NCBI GenBank assembly: GCA_963854835.1
Contig: OY978525.1
Coordinates: 25,257,253 to 25,321,252 of the forward strand
Direction of reading: 5' to 3'
Length of the DNA: 64,000 bases
DNA from: Megamerina dolium
Taxonomy: Eukaryota; Arthropoda; Insecta; Diptera; Megamerinidae
Position 1 is the first letter of the stretch. Each line of letters opens with the position of its first letter. The notes beneath the pieces were generated by a model, which was not told the origin of the DNA, ran no database searches, and was given only the letters and a program-made list of their open reading frames with translations. Positions 49,209-60,949 of this stretch are shown here, piece by piece. Made by a program: the position numbers and the translations under genes.

Positions 49209-49985
49209 GAAGATTGGGATAATGAAACAAGAATTTCGAATTTTGCTCCGCTATCACGCATTGGAGTTCGTAGTTTCCGTCCGAAGAGAATATAGGCACA
49301 CGGTTGGCGGCACTCCTCCTTGCAGATGGACTATAATGAGGCTCGTGAATAATTTTGCCGAGCGTGGATCAATCCCAAGACGACCTTATTATCGCGAACC
49401 CTCAATTCGATCGCAGGAAACAATAGCTGCTGTAGCTGCTGTCATACAAGCCAATCCTACATTTTCGACAAGGAGCTTATCTGCTGAAATGTATATCAGC
49501 AGAGGGTCACTAGAGACGATTTTGCATAAAGATTTAAACGTATTCCCTTATAAAATTTAACGAATAAGCCAACTGAATACAGCAGACTTGTCAATTCGCT
49601 TGGAATTTTGCGAGAAGTTCCTCCAAATGGGGGACAAAATCTCTTTTTATGTCTGATGAGGCCCATTTTGACTTGAACGGCAATGTTAACGAACAAAAAT
49701 GCCGGATATAGAGTGATTCTAAACCACAGATACTCCATGAGACGGAATTACACCCACTTTGCGTCACAGTGTGGTGTGCAGTTTCATCAAAGTGCATTGT
49801 CGGACCGTACTTTTTCGAAGAAAACGGTGTTACTGTTACGGTCAATGGAGACTGTTACTCAAAGATGTTGGTGCAACTGCTCTCATAGCCATGCCTGTTG
49901 AGTGCCACGTATCCTCGCTCCTCAACCAAATACAAGAACGAATCGATAATTCTGAGAATAAACGAATTGCTTCCACACCCGTTTA
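49209..49985 (+). pseudogene. Third DUF4817-type transposase pseudogene
   Basis: The plus strand reads MKQEFRILLRYHALEFVVS and WTIMRLVNNFAERGSI, then QETIAAVAAVIQANPTFSTR and GSLETILHKDLNVFPYKI, the paired DNA-binding region of DD41D-type transposases. After stops, shifted frames keep DEAHFDLNG, NVNEQKCRI and CAVSSKCIVGPYFF, the start of the catalytic domain. The segment with the second and third catalytic Asp is missing. TIRs were not identified, so the element limits are unknown. Confidence 0.75.
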
Positions 49986-50323
49986 ATTCGCCTGAATTTC
50001 TGATATGTTGATTTTGTGTAAAGTTCTTTAGAATTTTCTAATTCTTAAAAGTATGCTCACACCCTTTTGTAATGGTTTTAATGGAAGAGTAAACACTCTT
50101 TTAGTAAAATGTCTTTTTGTGCACTATATTAGCATGTTAATTAACTGTTGCTAATTTAAGGAGAAATGTTTATTATGTAAATAGAAAGAACAATCAGCAA
50201 ACAATTGCAAAAAACTTAGAGATAGGGTACGTTAGGGCTGTTCAAAATATATATATCGACTTCGTTTAAGGAGAAATGTAAATTTACACTTATTCTAAAA
50301 ATGTGTGCCTCCATTACAAAATA

Positions 50324-51496
50324 TCAGGTGTAGTAAAAAGAAATCCATTATTTTTCCAATAGATGGCTTTAGTAATCTCTATCACACGTTGTATAAGTGC
50401 GATCGGGTTACGCTAGAAGGCGTTAGAAAGATAGAATTTCGTACTAAATAAACTTTTGAGGAAGTTTTGTGATTGATTGACTCAGTATTGTTTGAGCACG
50501 CATCAAAGATGGACACCAGTAAAGAGAAAATACACCATATTTTACAATTTTTCTTCGATAAAGGCGAAAACGCAAGCCAGACCGCTGAAAATGTGAATAG
50601 TGTTTATGGTCCAGATACTGTAACAGCCAATCAAATGCAATTTTGGTTTCATCGATTCTGTTCTGGTAATTTTGATGTCAAAGATGCACCACGCTCAGGA
50701 AGGCGAATTGTCGAAAATATCGATAAAAAATGGAAATCGTCGAGTCTGACCATCATGTAAGTACTGTTTCTATTGCCCAGGAGCTAAACATTGCACAAAA
50801 ATCCGTTTGGAATCATTTAAATAAGGCTGGATACAAAAAGAAGCTTGGTGCATGGGTGCCACACGAGTTAACTCAAAAAAAAAAACCTCATGGACCGAAT
50901 TTCCATCTGCGAATCGCTGCTGAATCGCAACAAAATCGATCCATTTCTGAAGCGGTTACTAATGATGAAAAGTGGGTCACGCGGTGAGTCGGCGCAAACG
51001 GTGGCTAAGCTAGGATTGACGGTCAGGAAGGTTTTGCTTTGTATTTGGTGGGATTGGCAGGGAATCATCTACTATGAGCGGCTCCCTTACGGCCAAACGG
51101 ACCTGTACTGTCAACAATTAGACCGTCTGAAGGAAGTAATCGCCCAGAAGCGGCCAGCTTTGGCCAATAGGAGAGGAATTACGCCACACACATCGACAGT
51201 GACTCGCCAGTAACTTCGGGAGCTTGGTTGGGAGATTCTTATGCATCCACCTTATAGTCCGGACCCTGCACCAAGTGATTATTACCTGTTCCTGTCTATG
51301 GCGAATGATTTTGTTGTCCCAGTTTTTGCCAATAGGGACGAGGGTTTCTATGAGAGTGGTATTATGAAATTATCTTCAAAATGGCAATAAGTTATCGAAC
51401 AAAACGGTGCATATTTGACCTAAATTGGATCATTCTAACTATGCTAAATAAAACCTTCAATTTAATGCAAAAAGAATTTCTTTTTACTAGATCTTA
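50324..51496 (+). mobile_element. Mariner element, decayed
   Basis: It is flanked by TA at 50322-50323 and 51497-51498. The inner TIR motif TAGTAAAAAGAAAT is shared at both ends, in inverted orientation, and the outer bases are diverged. Confidence 0.8.
50509..51423 (+). pseudogene. Mariner transposase pseudogene lacking the second catalytic Asp
   Basis: The ATG at 50509 opens MDTSKEKIHHILQFFFDKGE, then YGPDTVTANQMQFWFHRF and FDVKDAPRSGRRIVENIDK, the helix-turn-helix and GRP linker. After a frameshift it continues VSIAQELNIAQKSVWNHLNK and KLGAWVPHELTQK. VTNDEKWVT keeps the first Asp. PHTSTVTRQ follows NRRGI directly, so the FHQDNAR block with the second Asp is deleted. HPPYSPDPAPSDYYLF keeps the third. 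The stop is at 51421-51423. The element at 55.3 kb belongs to the same lineage. Confidence 0.85.
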
Positions 51497-51499
51497 TAT

Positions 51500-52360
51500 A
51501 CAAATTTACCTTTGTTTTAAATAGTCGTAATTATTGTAATAATATTCCAAATATAATAATTGCTGTCTTGGGTAATGATTACTCCGATTAAGTCTAAAAT
51601 CCAAGTCATCGAACAAATCGATAACACCCTAACGTATACATATCGGTTAATATATAGATGCATGAAAGCATTGGTGGATGGTCGATGCACTATATAAAGT
51701 AATTAAAATTTCATAAGAAAGTAATTAAGATTGCTTATATGTATGTATGCGTACTGTACTCTTCCTTATAAGTTGACACAATACATTGATGTCTCTTGTA
51801 GTACGTTAAATGTATGGATGAAATGACACATTTTCAGTTCGCAGCCCATCCCACATTCAGCAGTAATCGGAAACCTTTTTGGTATGCATGTATAGCACGT
51901 ATCGAGCGACTTTAACTGAATATATGTAATCTGTTAGCCATTTTATTTTTGCTCTTTTTGATCTTTTGTTCTCTCTTTTCCTTATTATACGCCTTTATTT
52001 AAACGCATTTTCTCGTTAATGTCGCGTATTTCATTATTTTTGTTGTGTTAAATGACATGTTAAGTAGAACAATTGCACAACTGATTGTGTGTACCTACGA
52101 GTATGTAGCTACATAATGTTCTTCTTGTTTTTATTCTGTTTTGTTTGCGCATCACAGCAAACAGCTGTGTATTAATTACACTTGAATTAAGCTAATAATT
52201 TTTTATTTTCTTACTTAGCTTCAGTCATTAGCTTTTGTAGAAAAAAAGAAAAGGTTTGGATTTGTAAATATTTGATAAACAATTTTTGCTATTTAATTTT
52301 AATGACGAAATATGCTTAGCAACTATATATTATAATTTAGTAAATTAGTTAGTGATACAT
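51500..52360. other. Intron sequence, nothing recognised
   Basis: AT-rich, without coding signal. Confidence 0.4.
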
Positions 52361-52364
52361 TTGC

Positions 52365-52675
52365 TGAGGTCAAGTTAAAATTTATCCTAAGCGGATAGGA
52401 GAAAAAATTATCCATTATTTTCTATTTAAATGGATCTACATAATGCACTCTACCTGTATCATATGCAGAAGTAATGTTTGCAACTGGCAATGCTGTAATG
52501 TGTATTTGACAGTTCAACTGATTTCTGCAAGAGAATTAAATTTTAATCTAAGCAATCAGGAGAAAAATTAATGAATAATTTCCTTTTTATAGGTGATGTT
52601 AAGGCACTTTTATTTTATCATATTCTGAATTAAGGTTTGCACCTGGCAATGCTGTAATGCAAATTGCAAAATTTT
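52365..52675 (+). repeat. Two-copy tandem duplication, period about 158 bp
   Basis: The phrases GGAGAAAAATTA, TTTCTATTTA or TTCCTTTTTA, ATCATATGCAGAA or ATCATATTCTGAA, and CTGGCAATGCTGTAATG occur in the same order twice. CTGGCAATGCTGTAATG lies at about 52484 and 52642. Confidence 0.7.
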
Positions 52676-52879
52676 GAAGGTAGAAAATCTTTTCGAATCG
52701 GTAAAACGAGTAGAACGAACCTATCTAGAAATTCACTATCTTTGGCGGTCTCGAAAAATCACAATCATCCTGAAACAGAAGGCCATGCTGAATATTTTCC
52801 CCAACCTCAGATGATTCGTCATCTTTCAAGCAAAGGCTACAATTTGTCTCTTTAGATAGATCAGTGCAAGTAAAGTTAA

Positions 52880-53650
52880 ATCAGGTTTGTTATAAACTGC
52901 AGGTTTGGAAACTATGTTTGCTTTGGTGAGCCCTACGGCTGAGCCTGAGACCAGAAATGATGTTGTTGTAGGAATTCATAAGGATTTTTGTCCCATCCTC
53001 AATGAATGAAGTATCGATTTTATCTTAAATCTTGTTTCTTATAAACTGTAGGATTGAAATCTGGATTCGGTCTCGTGACGCCTTTAGAGAGACCAGGGAT
53101 GTTATTCCATATGGAATTCGATAGAATTTTTGCACATTACTCAACGAGTGAACCAGCAGATGTAAACAACATGAAATCACGTTTGTTATAAGCTACAAAA
53201 TTCGAATTGATGATGAGTGTGGTAAGCCCTTTGACTTGACCGAGACAAGCGACAAGGATTTTACTCCAGTCATAAATGAGTGAACTGCCGATTGTGAGCC
53301 GAATTTAACTCCGGTTTGTTAAAAACTACAGAACTGTAGCCCATGCTTGGTGTTGGGAGCTCTTTGACATCCTTGAGACGAGAGATGTTGTTGCAATAGG
53401 AGGTCGAAAGTATTTTTGCTCAGTCGTCAATGATTAAGCTGGCGGATATGAGCAATCATAAATCATGTCTGTTATAAATTGCAGGATTGAAATCTATGTT
53501 TGGTCTGGTCTGGTAAGCCCTTTGACTTGCCTGAGACCCCAAGGATGTTGTGTCAATGAGAATTCATAAGAATTGTTATTTAGTCATAAACGAAGCTATG
53601 ATCTTGTCAACTCTTTGGCCTCCCCGAGATCTGGCATTTTATTCCTTTAG
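52880..53650 (+). repeat. Tandem repeat family D, period about 145-150 bp
   Basis: About five units have TTTGTTATAAACTGCAGG, ATTGAAATCTATGTTTGGT, GCCCTTTGACTTGCCTGAGAC, GATGTTGTT..AGGAATTC and TCAATGAATGAAC, in that order. Units start near 52885, 53032, 53180, 53312 and 53463. The GC content is above that of its surroundings. No frame is kept across units. Confidence 0.75.
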
Positions 53651-55340
53651 GAGTTCAAAAAGGTTTTTAGCATCCAGACTTTAACAAGTGAGTGGATTAA
53701 AGACCATGGAATCACAAATCATGATTCTGCATCGATGTTATTAAGTACAGATTCCATGTAGAAATTTGAGATTCAATACACTGTAAATCACACACCAAAA
53801 GATACTTGATGAAGCGTCACTTACAGTCATGAATGTCGTTTAGGATGATGATGCTTGGTGCTTAGTGGAACACGATCGGAATCGTTCTAAGCGTCTAAGA
53901 ATTTTGGCCGAGCTTCTTTCGTAGAAATGTGGTACTTGGACTAAGGACAGTATTCGACTGGTGATGATGCCACAAGAGGTCTAAATTAGATTATACAGCC
54001 GTGCAGAGGCCCAGTTAACCCAAATTTAAGCCTATTGTGATACTGTCACATTAGGTATGAAAAATCACTTCAAGTATAGTATGGCATAAAAAACTATTTA
54101 CATTTTGACCAAATGATACATTTTCTTCAATCCAATACATTATCTGTAGTGGCAATAAATTTTGCGAGTATACATACATACATATGTGAGAAAAAAAAAA
54201 AAGAAGAAATATATTTCATTTTATAACATAACCCATCCGATGCAAGCACGCACGATTAATTTTCACACAAGTTAGCGTACTATTTCTCGCCATCTTCTAA
54301 CTAAATATCTACATGCGGACGTTGCTTGTGATATCCCGTAGCGCGTAGCTTTGCTTGGTTGCTTTTAATTACATTATCGTCCCGATGTTCTCCACCAATG
54401 AGCATAAACAATTTAAACGATTCCCTTGTTAACAACAATAATTCTCTTTCTCATTGCCTTTTTTGTTTATTGTATACTTTTAGGCGATTTTTTCACACGC
54501 TTCATTAGTTACACATCGCACTAAAGGCATTCATTCAAGTAATAAAGTCATAACGTATGCTGCTCTGTAATGGCAAAACAAACAAATAGCATTTGCTTAC
54601 ATTTGATTGTCTCTGATGGCAAAGTAAATAATAATATTTTCTCATATTTTTGCCTGTTATCCATCTCAATTCTTAATAGTAGGCAGCTTATTTATAGAGA
54701 TATATTTATGTTTTTGTCTTTGCACTTTCTGCTTGAATTAATACTTTACGCAGAAGGATTATTTAATACTTATATATTATCAGATGTCTCCTAAATAGCA
54801 CTGCATTAATGTGAATATATTCCCATTAATTTTCATCCAATCTTTATACTACAATGTTGACGATCTTTTCAGTACACTCTATTCAAAATATGCCGATATA
54901 TATCTCCATTTTATTTATATCCCATTTCGATTCGATTTTCTATTTGGTTTTGTTTTTGCACACCCATAACGTTATCAATATTAATGTTTTTCCCCACTTT
55001 ATTTAGTATTGGTTATATTTGTTGCATTGAGAGTTGATTTTTGGGTTAATGGCATATTCATTATATGAATTGGTTATACATTTCATATACTTGTATATCG
55101 CGTCCCACAAGAGTTCATTTGTATTAAAAACCTATATGTAAGAGCAAGTTTTAATAAATGTTTCAATTGAAACCTAATATTAACTCTAATAAAGGATCTG
55201 TGATAATGTGATGAGATGAGATTAAATACTTTATTGTTTGATGATTTCCTTTCAGCTTGGTCATTTATATTTATTGCAGTTTATTTGAGATAAGAATCTA
55301 TGAAGTTTGATTTGTTTCTCGTGTAAATCGGTTGTGGAAG
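53650..55340. other. Intron sequence with SINE-tail fragment
   Basis: Near 54010-54055 a phrase ending GCCTATTGTGATACTGTCAC resembles the SINE tail at 8.03 kb. No gene was recognised. Confidence 0.4.
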
Positions 55341-55342
55341 TA

Positions 55343-56404
55343 TTGGGTGTTCGAAAAATTACGGTAACAGATTGTCGATAGATGGCTCTAAAATGAAACA
55401 TCTCTGGTAATATTAATTGTATCTGGCTACACTATAGCCTGTTTGAAAGGTGATGCTTCAAGCTTCAGAAGACATTACTCTGTAAAAAGTTTGCTCGTTT
55501 TCGATTTGATAACTTTGATGTTAAAGATGCATCTCGCTCTGGTTGACCAATCACTGAAAAATTCGATGAAATTATGGAATCAAAATGAGCAAGACCGGCA
55601 CACTAGGGAACGAGGAATTTATCATCAAACAATTATCAACCATTTGAAGAAAGCTGGATGCACAAAGAAGCTTGATGTTTGGATGGCGCTTGAATTAACA
55701 GTGAAAAAATTAATGGACCGAATATCCTTTTGCGATTCACTACTAAAACGGAACGAAATAGAAACATTTCTGAAAAGAATGATTACGAGCGATGGAAAGT
55801 GGATGACGTACAACAATAATATGCGTTGGACGAAGCGAGGTAAAGTTTCGCAAATGGTGGTAAAGCCAGAATTGATACCAATAAAGGTATTGCTGTGTGT
55901 GGTGGGATTGGAAGGAAATTGTTCATTATGAGCTTCTATAGTGTGGTCAAACGATTAATTCTGACCTCTACTGTCAACAATTAATGAGATTGAAACAAGC
56001 AATTCAATTGAAACGACCAGAATTGATCAACAGAAAGGGTGTTGTGTTCCATCATGACAACGCTAGCCCACACACATCTCTGATTATCCGGCAGAAACTG
56101 AGAGCTTGGCTGGGAAGTTTTGATGCATCCACCATATAGCCCGGACCTCTGTCCGGACCCCGACCTCTGCAGAACTCTCTTAATTGTATATATTTAAATT
56201 CCTCCATGCAAAACGCACATGGATCAGTTTTTCGCTGAGAAAACCCAGAAGTTCTAACGCAGATGGATTAATAGCTTTACCCAAAAAATGACAAAAGCTC
56301 ACATATTCGGCACATATTTGGTTTAATAAAGCTCATTTCAAATATAAGAAAAAAAAAGTGTCATTTTTGGACAAATTTGTAGCCGAACTTTTTCAAACAC
56401 CCAA
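55343..56404 (+). mobile_element. Mariner element, decayed
   Basis: The ends are TTGGGTGTTCGAAAAATTAC on the left and TTGGGTGTTTGAAAAAGTTC as the complement on the right, flanked by TA (55341-55342 and 56405-56406). Confidence 0.85.
55445..56330 (+). pseudogene. Mariner transposase pseudogene
   Basis: An open stretch at 55443-55931 covers part of the protein: LKKAGCTKKLDVWMALELT, LLKRNEIETFLKRMITSDGK, where the first catalytic Asp is kept but the usual Glu after it is Gly, and VKPELIPIKVLLCVV. Shifted frames then give SDLYCQQL, VVFHHDNASPHTSLIIRQKL, where the second Asp is kept, and HPPYSPDLCPDP, where a small duplication scrambles the region of the third Asp. The N-terminal helix-turn-helix is largely deleted. 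It resembles the 50.3-kb element. Confidence 0.8.
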
Positions 56405-56512
56405 TAGTAATAAATTAACCATTTGGGCACTTTGGGCACTATGGTAACGAACTATATGAAAATATCACTTTTATAAGGGATCTTCTTTAAGAGTTCAAGA
56501 CAAACCCTTGAT

Positions 56513-56692
56513 TGGAGCCCGCAAGGCAGCAGCAAAATGGGCCACCGTAAGACTTCGTGGAGAAGAACATTACAAAAAGAAATCGATGAATGTGGAAAAT
56601 CATGGAACGAAATAAAGATGATAGCAAAAAACAGGACCAGGTGGAAATGCTTTATAGAGGCTCTATGCTCCAGTAGGAGATACAGGTACTGA
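56513..56692 (+). pseudogene. LINE family Y C-terminal tail
   Basis: A clean 59-codon frame, WSPQGSSKMGHRKTSWRRTL then SWNEIKMIAKNRTRWKCFIE and ALCSSRRYRY, ends at TGA 56690-56692. This is the last 60 residues of endonuclease/reverse-transcriptase LINEs of the type seen at 41.0-41.6 kb. Upstream sequence is unrelated, so the copy is heavily 5'-truncated. Confidence 0.8.
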
Positions 56693-56739
56693 TGATGCTC
56701 GAGTGGGAGATACAGGAAATGATGATGATGATGATATAT

Positions 56740-57220
56740 TTCATCACTCTTGGAGCAATTTATCGGCAATTATGGAGCTATTGATCGATTTTCAGGAGCT
56801 TTTAGGTTAATTTTTTATGGAAGTCTCCGCAAGAGGTAAAAACAGGGAGTAAGTATGTTCAGAATATTTGTTAAGTAATAGAAATTAATGGGAATTGGCC
56901 AATATTTATTTTACCCCTCTATGGGCACGTTGGAATCAGTGGAAAAGAAAAATATACATTTTCACAGCTTTCGGTTTTCTAAAACCTTTCGAAAAAATAT
57001 TGAGGAGAGGAAATAAATGGCCATCGGCTATAGATTTTATCGCTCGAGGTGGGATTCATTGGCAATTGGGGGGTTATTGGTCGATTTTCAGTTACCCTTG
57101 AGTTAATTTTGTATGGAAGTCTTGCTAAAGAGTAAAGATAGGGAGAAGAATGTTCAGAACAAATGTCAAGGAGAAAAAATTAATGGGAGTCGATCATACG
57201 TTTACGATTCAGGGGTATTT
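56740..57220 (+). repeat. Family B tandem array, block 4
   Basis: About three units carry TTTTTTATGGAAGTCTCCGC at 56812 and TTTTGTATGGAAGTCTTGCT at 57107, with AATTAATGGGA, GATCATACGTTTACGATTC and CGATTTTCAG blocks between. It follows directly on the LINE tail. Confidence 0.65.
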
Positions 57221-58735
57221 TAATAAATATTTTAACTTATATAATTCTTTGAGGTAAAGAACGAAACGAAAGATCCGATCGATTCAAACGAACCTCGGAT
57301 TGGAGTTTAGTGGCTACAAATATGTCTGTGTAATCTGCCGCTGGGTTTCAGAGGAAAATGTATTAGAAAGGAAAATATTACCTACAATATTTTATATTTT
57401 CCGATGAGTAAGGCAAGGATAAAGACACGTGTGAAAAGTCTGAAACACGTCTTGAAATATCCCTTTGATATAGAATTAAATCCTCGCCTCGACTATATCA
57501 ATTAATCTTGTCAACACAATGTTATCTATTTGATTTATCATTATTGAAAAATCTTGCCAATTACTATTTAATTAAATCATTTTTAAATGTGCAATTTTCA
57601 CAAAGTGTTTAATTTAAATATTCTCATATTCCCTTGTGAGGTATTAGCTATAACAGCGTATATTTGGTGTGAAATATGTGTACATTCTATGTATACCATA
57701 TATGTTGATTGCATATTCTCAACATGTGTGTCTTTGAGTACAAAACACGACTAGCACTAAGCAACTAATTGCAAACTATTATGTGTGAATGGAAGAAGAA
57801 AAAAAAAAATGGAATGAAATAGAAACAAACATAAAATTAATGATTTGTTCCAAATTCCCATATCAATTCATACTTACTGAACGTGATTTGACTGTCGCAA
57901 GAGAGATAAGAATGTATATAAACATATATGTATTTATGCATGTATAGGCACAATGTACCTCGTTATATGTTGCGAGGTATAAGCAGTATTGTAAACATAC
58001 TCAATAAGAAATTTCAAAGAGTTACTGCAAGTAAATAACTGAATATATTAGATTTTAGTACTTTTGCAACAAATTTATTTCAGAATGTACCTTCGAATAA
58101 TCAATTTGACTACAAAAACGTTTCAAATTGATTTCAGAATACTTCAATGTGGTAAAGAATTTTGTTACAAAAAATTCTTACCCTAAATTTATTGTAATTT
58201 GGTAATTGCTACTTGTAGCCGTCATTCTGCTATCTTTATTACAGAGAAAAATTCAGCTTGTGGCACATTTTTAGAAGAGGAATTAAAGAGGAATGTCATA
58301 TAGATTTTGCATTGACAATTATCAAAGCAAGTGCCTAAAAGTATGCTGCAATTATATATAGACGATCAATTTTGATTTTGATGTAAGAAGAATATGGTGG
58401 TATTTTTTTTTTTATTAAAAGTTAACAATTTCCGTTACTTCTGTAAGAGTAGTAGAAATTTTAAATATCGATCTGTAACATTTGTAACCAATGGATTCAA
58501 TTGTAATTGTGGTGACTATTGTACGCACACAAGAAGACAAGTCCTGCATTTTGGAAATTTAATTTGTATTTAAAAAAAAAAAAACTTAAAAAGTACTTCC
58601 GAAAGTATTAAAATATATTAAAAAATTATTTTAGAAGATTTATTTCCAATTTCAAATGGAGTGATATAAAATCAATTCGAATATTTTTGAAGTCTCTGCA
58701 TTTTTCTATAATGGGCGGTGAAGATAAAATGTCTG
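57220..58735. other. Intron sequence, nothing recognised
   Basis: The region is AT-rich. A sequence matching a strong minus-strand donor (GTAAGTATG) occurs near 57869, but no coding exon was identified beside it. Confidence 0.35.
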
Positions 58736-58737
58736 GA

Positions 58738-59125
58738 GGCAACAACAATAACAGAAGCAACAACAACAACAACAACAATAGCGGTAATAACAACACCAAC
58801 AACATCAACAACGAAACAACAACAATTACACGATGATGATGATGAATACGATTACATCAATAAGTGCAGCAGCTGCAGCAACAACAACAACAACAACATT
58901 GATATAACACAACAGAAGCAGCACTACAGCCATATTCAAAAATTACAACAGCAACAACGGCTACAACAACAACAACAACGAATATACAACAACAACAACA
59001 ACAATAGTAACATCACAAAAATCCGAAACTTCACCAACAACAATAATGCTACGATAACATCAGCAACACCATCACTATCCGCAACAGCAACAATATAAAC
59101 AACACCACCATCATCCTCAACAACA
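58738..59125 (+). repeat. CAA/CAG-rich low-complexity island
   Basis: About 390 bp of CAACAA and CAGCAA triplets with AAT and GAT interruptions. All three plus frames give Asn-, Gln- or Thr-rich peptides and the minus strand gives Leu- or Cys-rich ones. A frame from ATG 58711, MGGEDKMSGG followed by Asn runs, stops after about 44 codons. I treat the frames as low-complexity artefacts. Confidence 0.8.
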
Positions 59126-60940
59126 ACGACTGACCCAACAACATAAGTTATCGAAGAAATTATGAAAGCCCTCCTATCGTCGAACTTTTGACAAAACCTT
59201 ATGTGGGACGATGGGCTTATGTGAGACCAAATATAATAAATATGTAAAAAACAAGGTTCGTCTTTCTCAAAATCGATCAAATCGCAAAAGGTATGAGCAG
59301 CAGTGCTGAGATGGGATATAGAAGCAACGTATACAAATTCCAAAGCACCTGCAAAGTGACCTAAATGGAGAACTAGGCAATTATCTGTACAATACAATGA
59401 TGACATTTTGTATAGGAGTTATGGTTATCGAATTAGAAAATTATTAAATCAATGGACGGAAAAGGAATGATTCGATTAATCTGACTACGGAATGAGTTAT
59501 AGTGCTGAAATTTGCTATGAGAGCTAAGAATATCGATTTCGTGTAATTTATTTAAAGTAAGAGTAAGGGGTCGGAATTTTTGGTTTTGTATATTTGGTTG
59601 TTGTTGTTATTTTGGCCTCAATATTTTCAAGTTTATATTTCACCTATCTGGAACCATATACTTCTTTTATAGCTTAACCTTGTACCACGTCTAAAATGTA
59701 TAATACATACATACTTGTATATATGTAAGCCTATTTATGTATTAATTACATATACACTACGTAAATCGAGTATTTACGCCTATATGAACAGATCGTATGT
59801 GTGTGTTTGTGTGTGTGCCTATATGAAATAATTATAATTGTTTGTGGAAAGGACATTTATTATTTTCAATGAGCGAAAAACAACAGGAGAAGATCATCAT
59901 CACGAATAACAATAGAAATTAATATAATATCCAAGCACATGATAATAATGATGATGATGACACAAAAGATAGGTAGATACATATAAAGTATAGTAGAACA
60001 ACAAGCAGAGGTAAGCAGGCTCGAGTACAAAAAACAAGTATTACTGGTAGAAGATAACCACCAGCAACAACAACAACAACGAGTATTCTTGTAATGTTTA
60101 TGATTATTACAATGATACTCCCATATTTTATTATGTGTTGCGTGTTGTTGCTGCTAATGTTATTGATGCTCTTCTTTTGTTATAATGCCCCAGTTATTGT
60201 TATTGGACCATATACCTACTTACTTAGTTATTACTCATACTCCACACATTGTTCTTATTACCAATGCTTAATGTGCTGTTATTATCAATGTTATTATATA
60301 CACTCACACATACATATAAGTATATTCTCATTATGCTCTTGGTCTACCCTATCTTTCCCCATAGACGACGCACATGAATGTCAATATCGATAAAGCTTTT
60401 GGTATGAACAAGTGCGAATGGAGCTTAATGCTTTTGTATTTATATATGAAGAACATTATAAGTAAGTAGTCATCCCTGTAGGCTTTACCAAGAATGAAAC
60501 GTCTTTTATGTATGCGCAAAGTGATGAAAAGTGGGTGTGTATGCGTAACTTGTATTGAAGATTTATATCACAATTTATAATTTAAGCATTTTGATGAAAA
60601 TCATATAGAATGAAAAGTGGCACACAGCGTGAATAAGTATTTTATTTATAATTGAAGTATGTTCTTACCACCTGGGACTCATTTGTGGTGTGATTTTGAA
60701 ATGTACGTAAATATAGTGTCATTTAAAAATGTGATATTGATTTATTATGCCCTACACTTAAAGTATAATGGATATATTGAGTTTGTGCTTTGATTTGTAA
60801 TACACACATAAAGCAAAGTAAGAGTTATAGAAAAGTATTGAAATATATTATTGATCAGAATTATAATCTAAATCGATTTAGCTATGTCTGCTGTAATTGT
60901 GACGAATTTTTAGTACGATAACTGTCATTATTAAAGAGAG
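59125..60940. other. Intron sequence, nothing recognised
   Basis: It holds a (TG)n-like tract at about 59790-59818 and CAA triplets at 60060-60080. The Cys/Tyr-rich frame at 60094-60393 lacks a signal for function. Confidence 0.35.
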
Positions 60941-60949
60941 ATTGGTAGA

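Noticed and set aside
58936..59406. 156-codon minus-strand frame rich in Leu, Val and Cys
   Set aside because: It is the reverse translation of CAA/CAG triplet repeats with no domain or signal.
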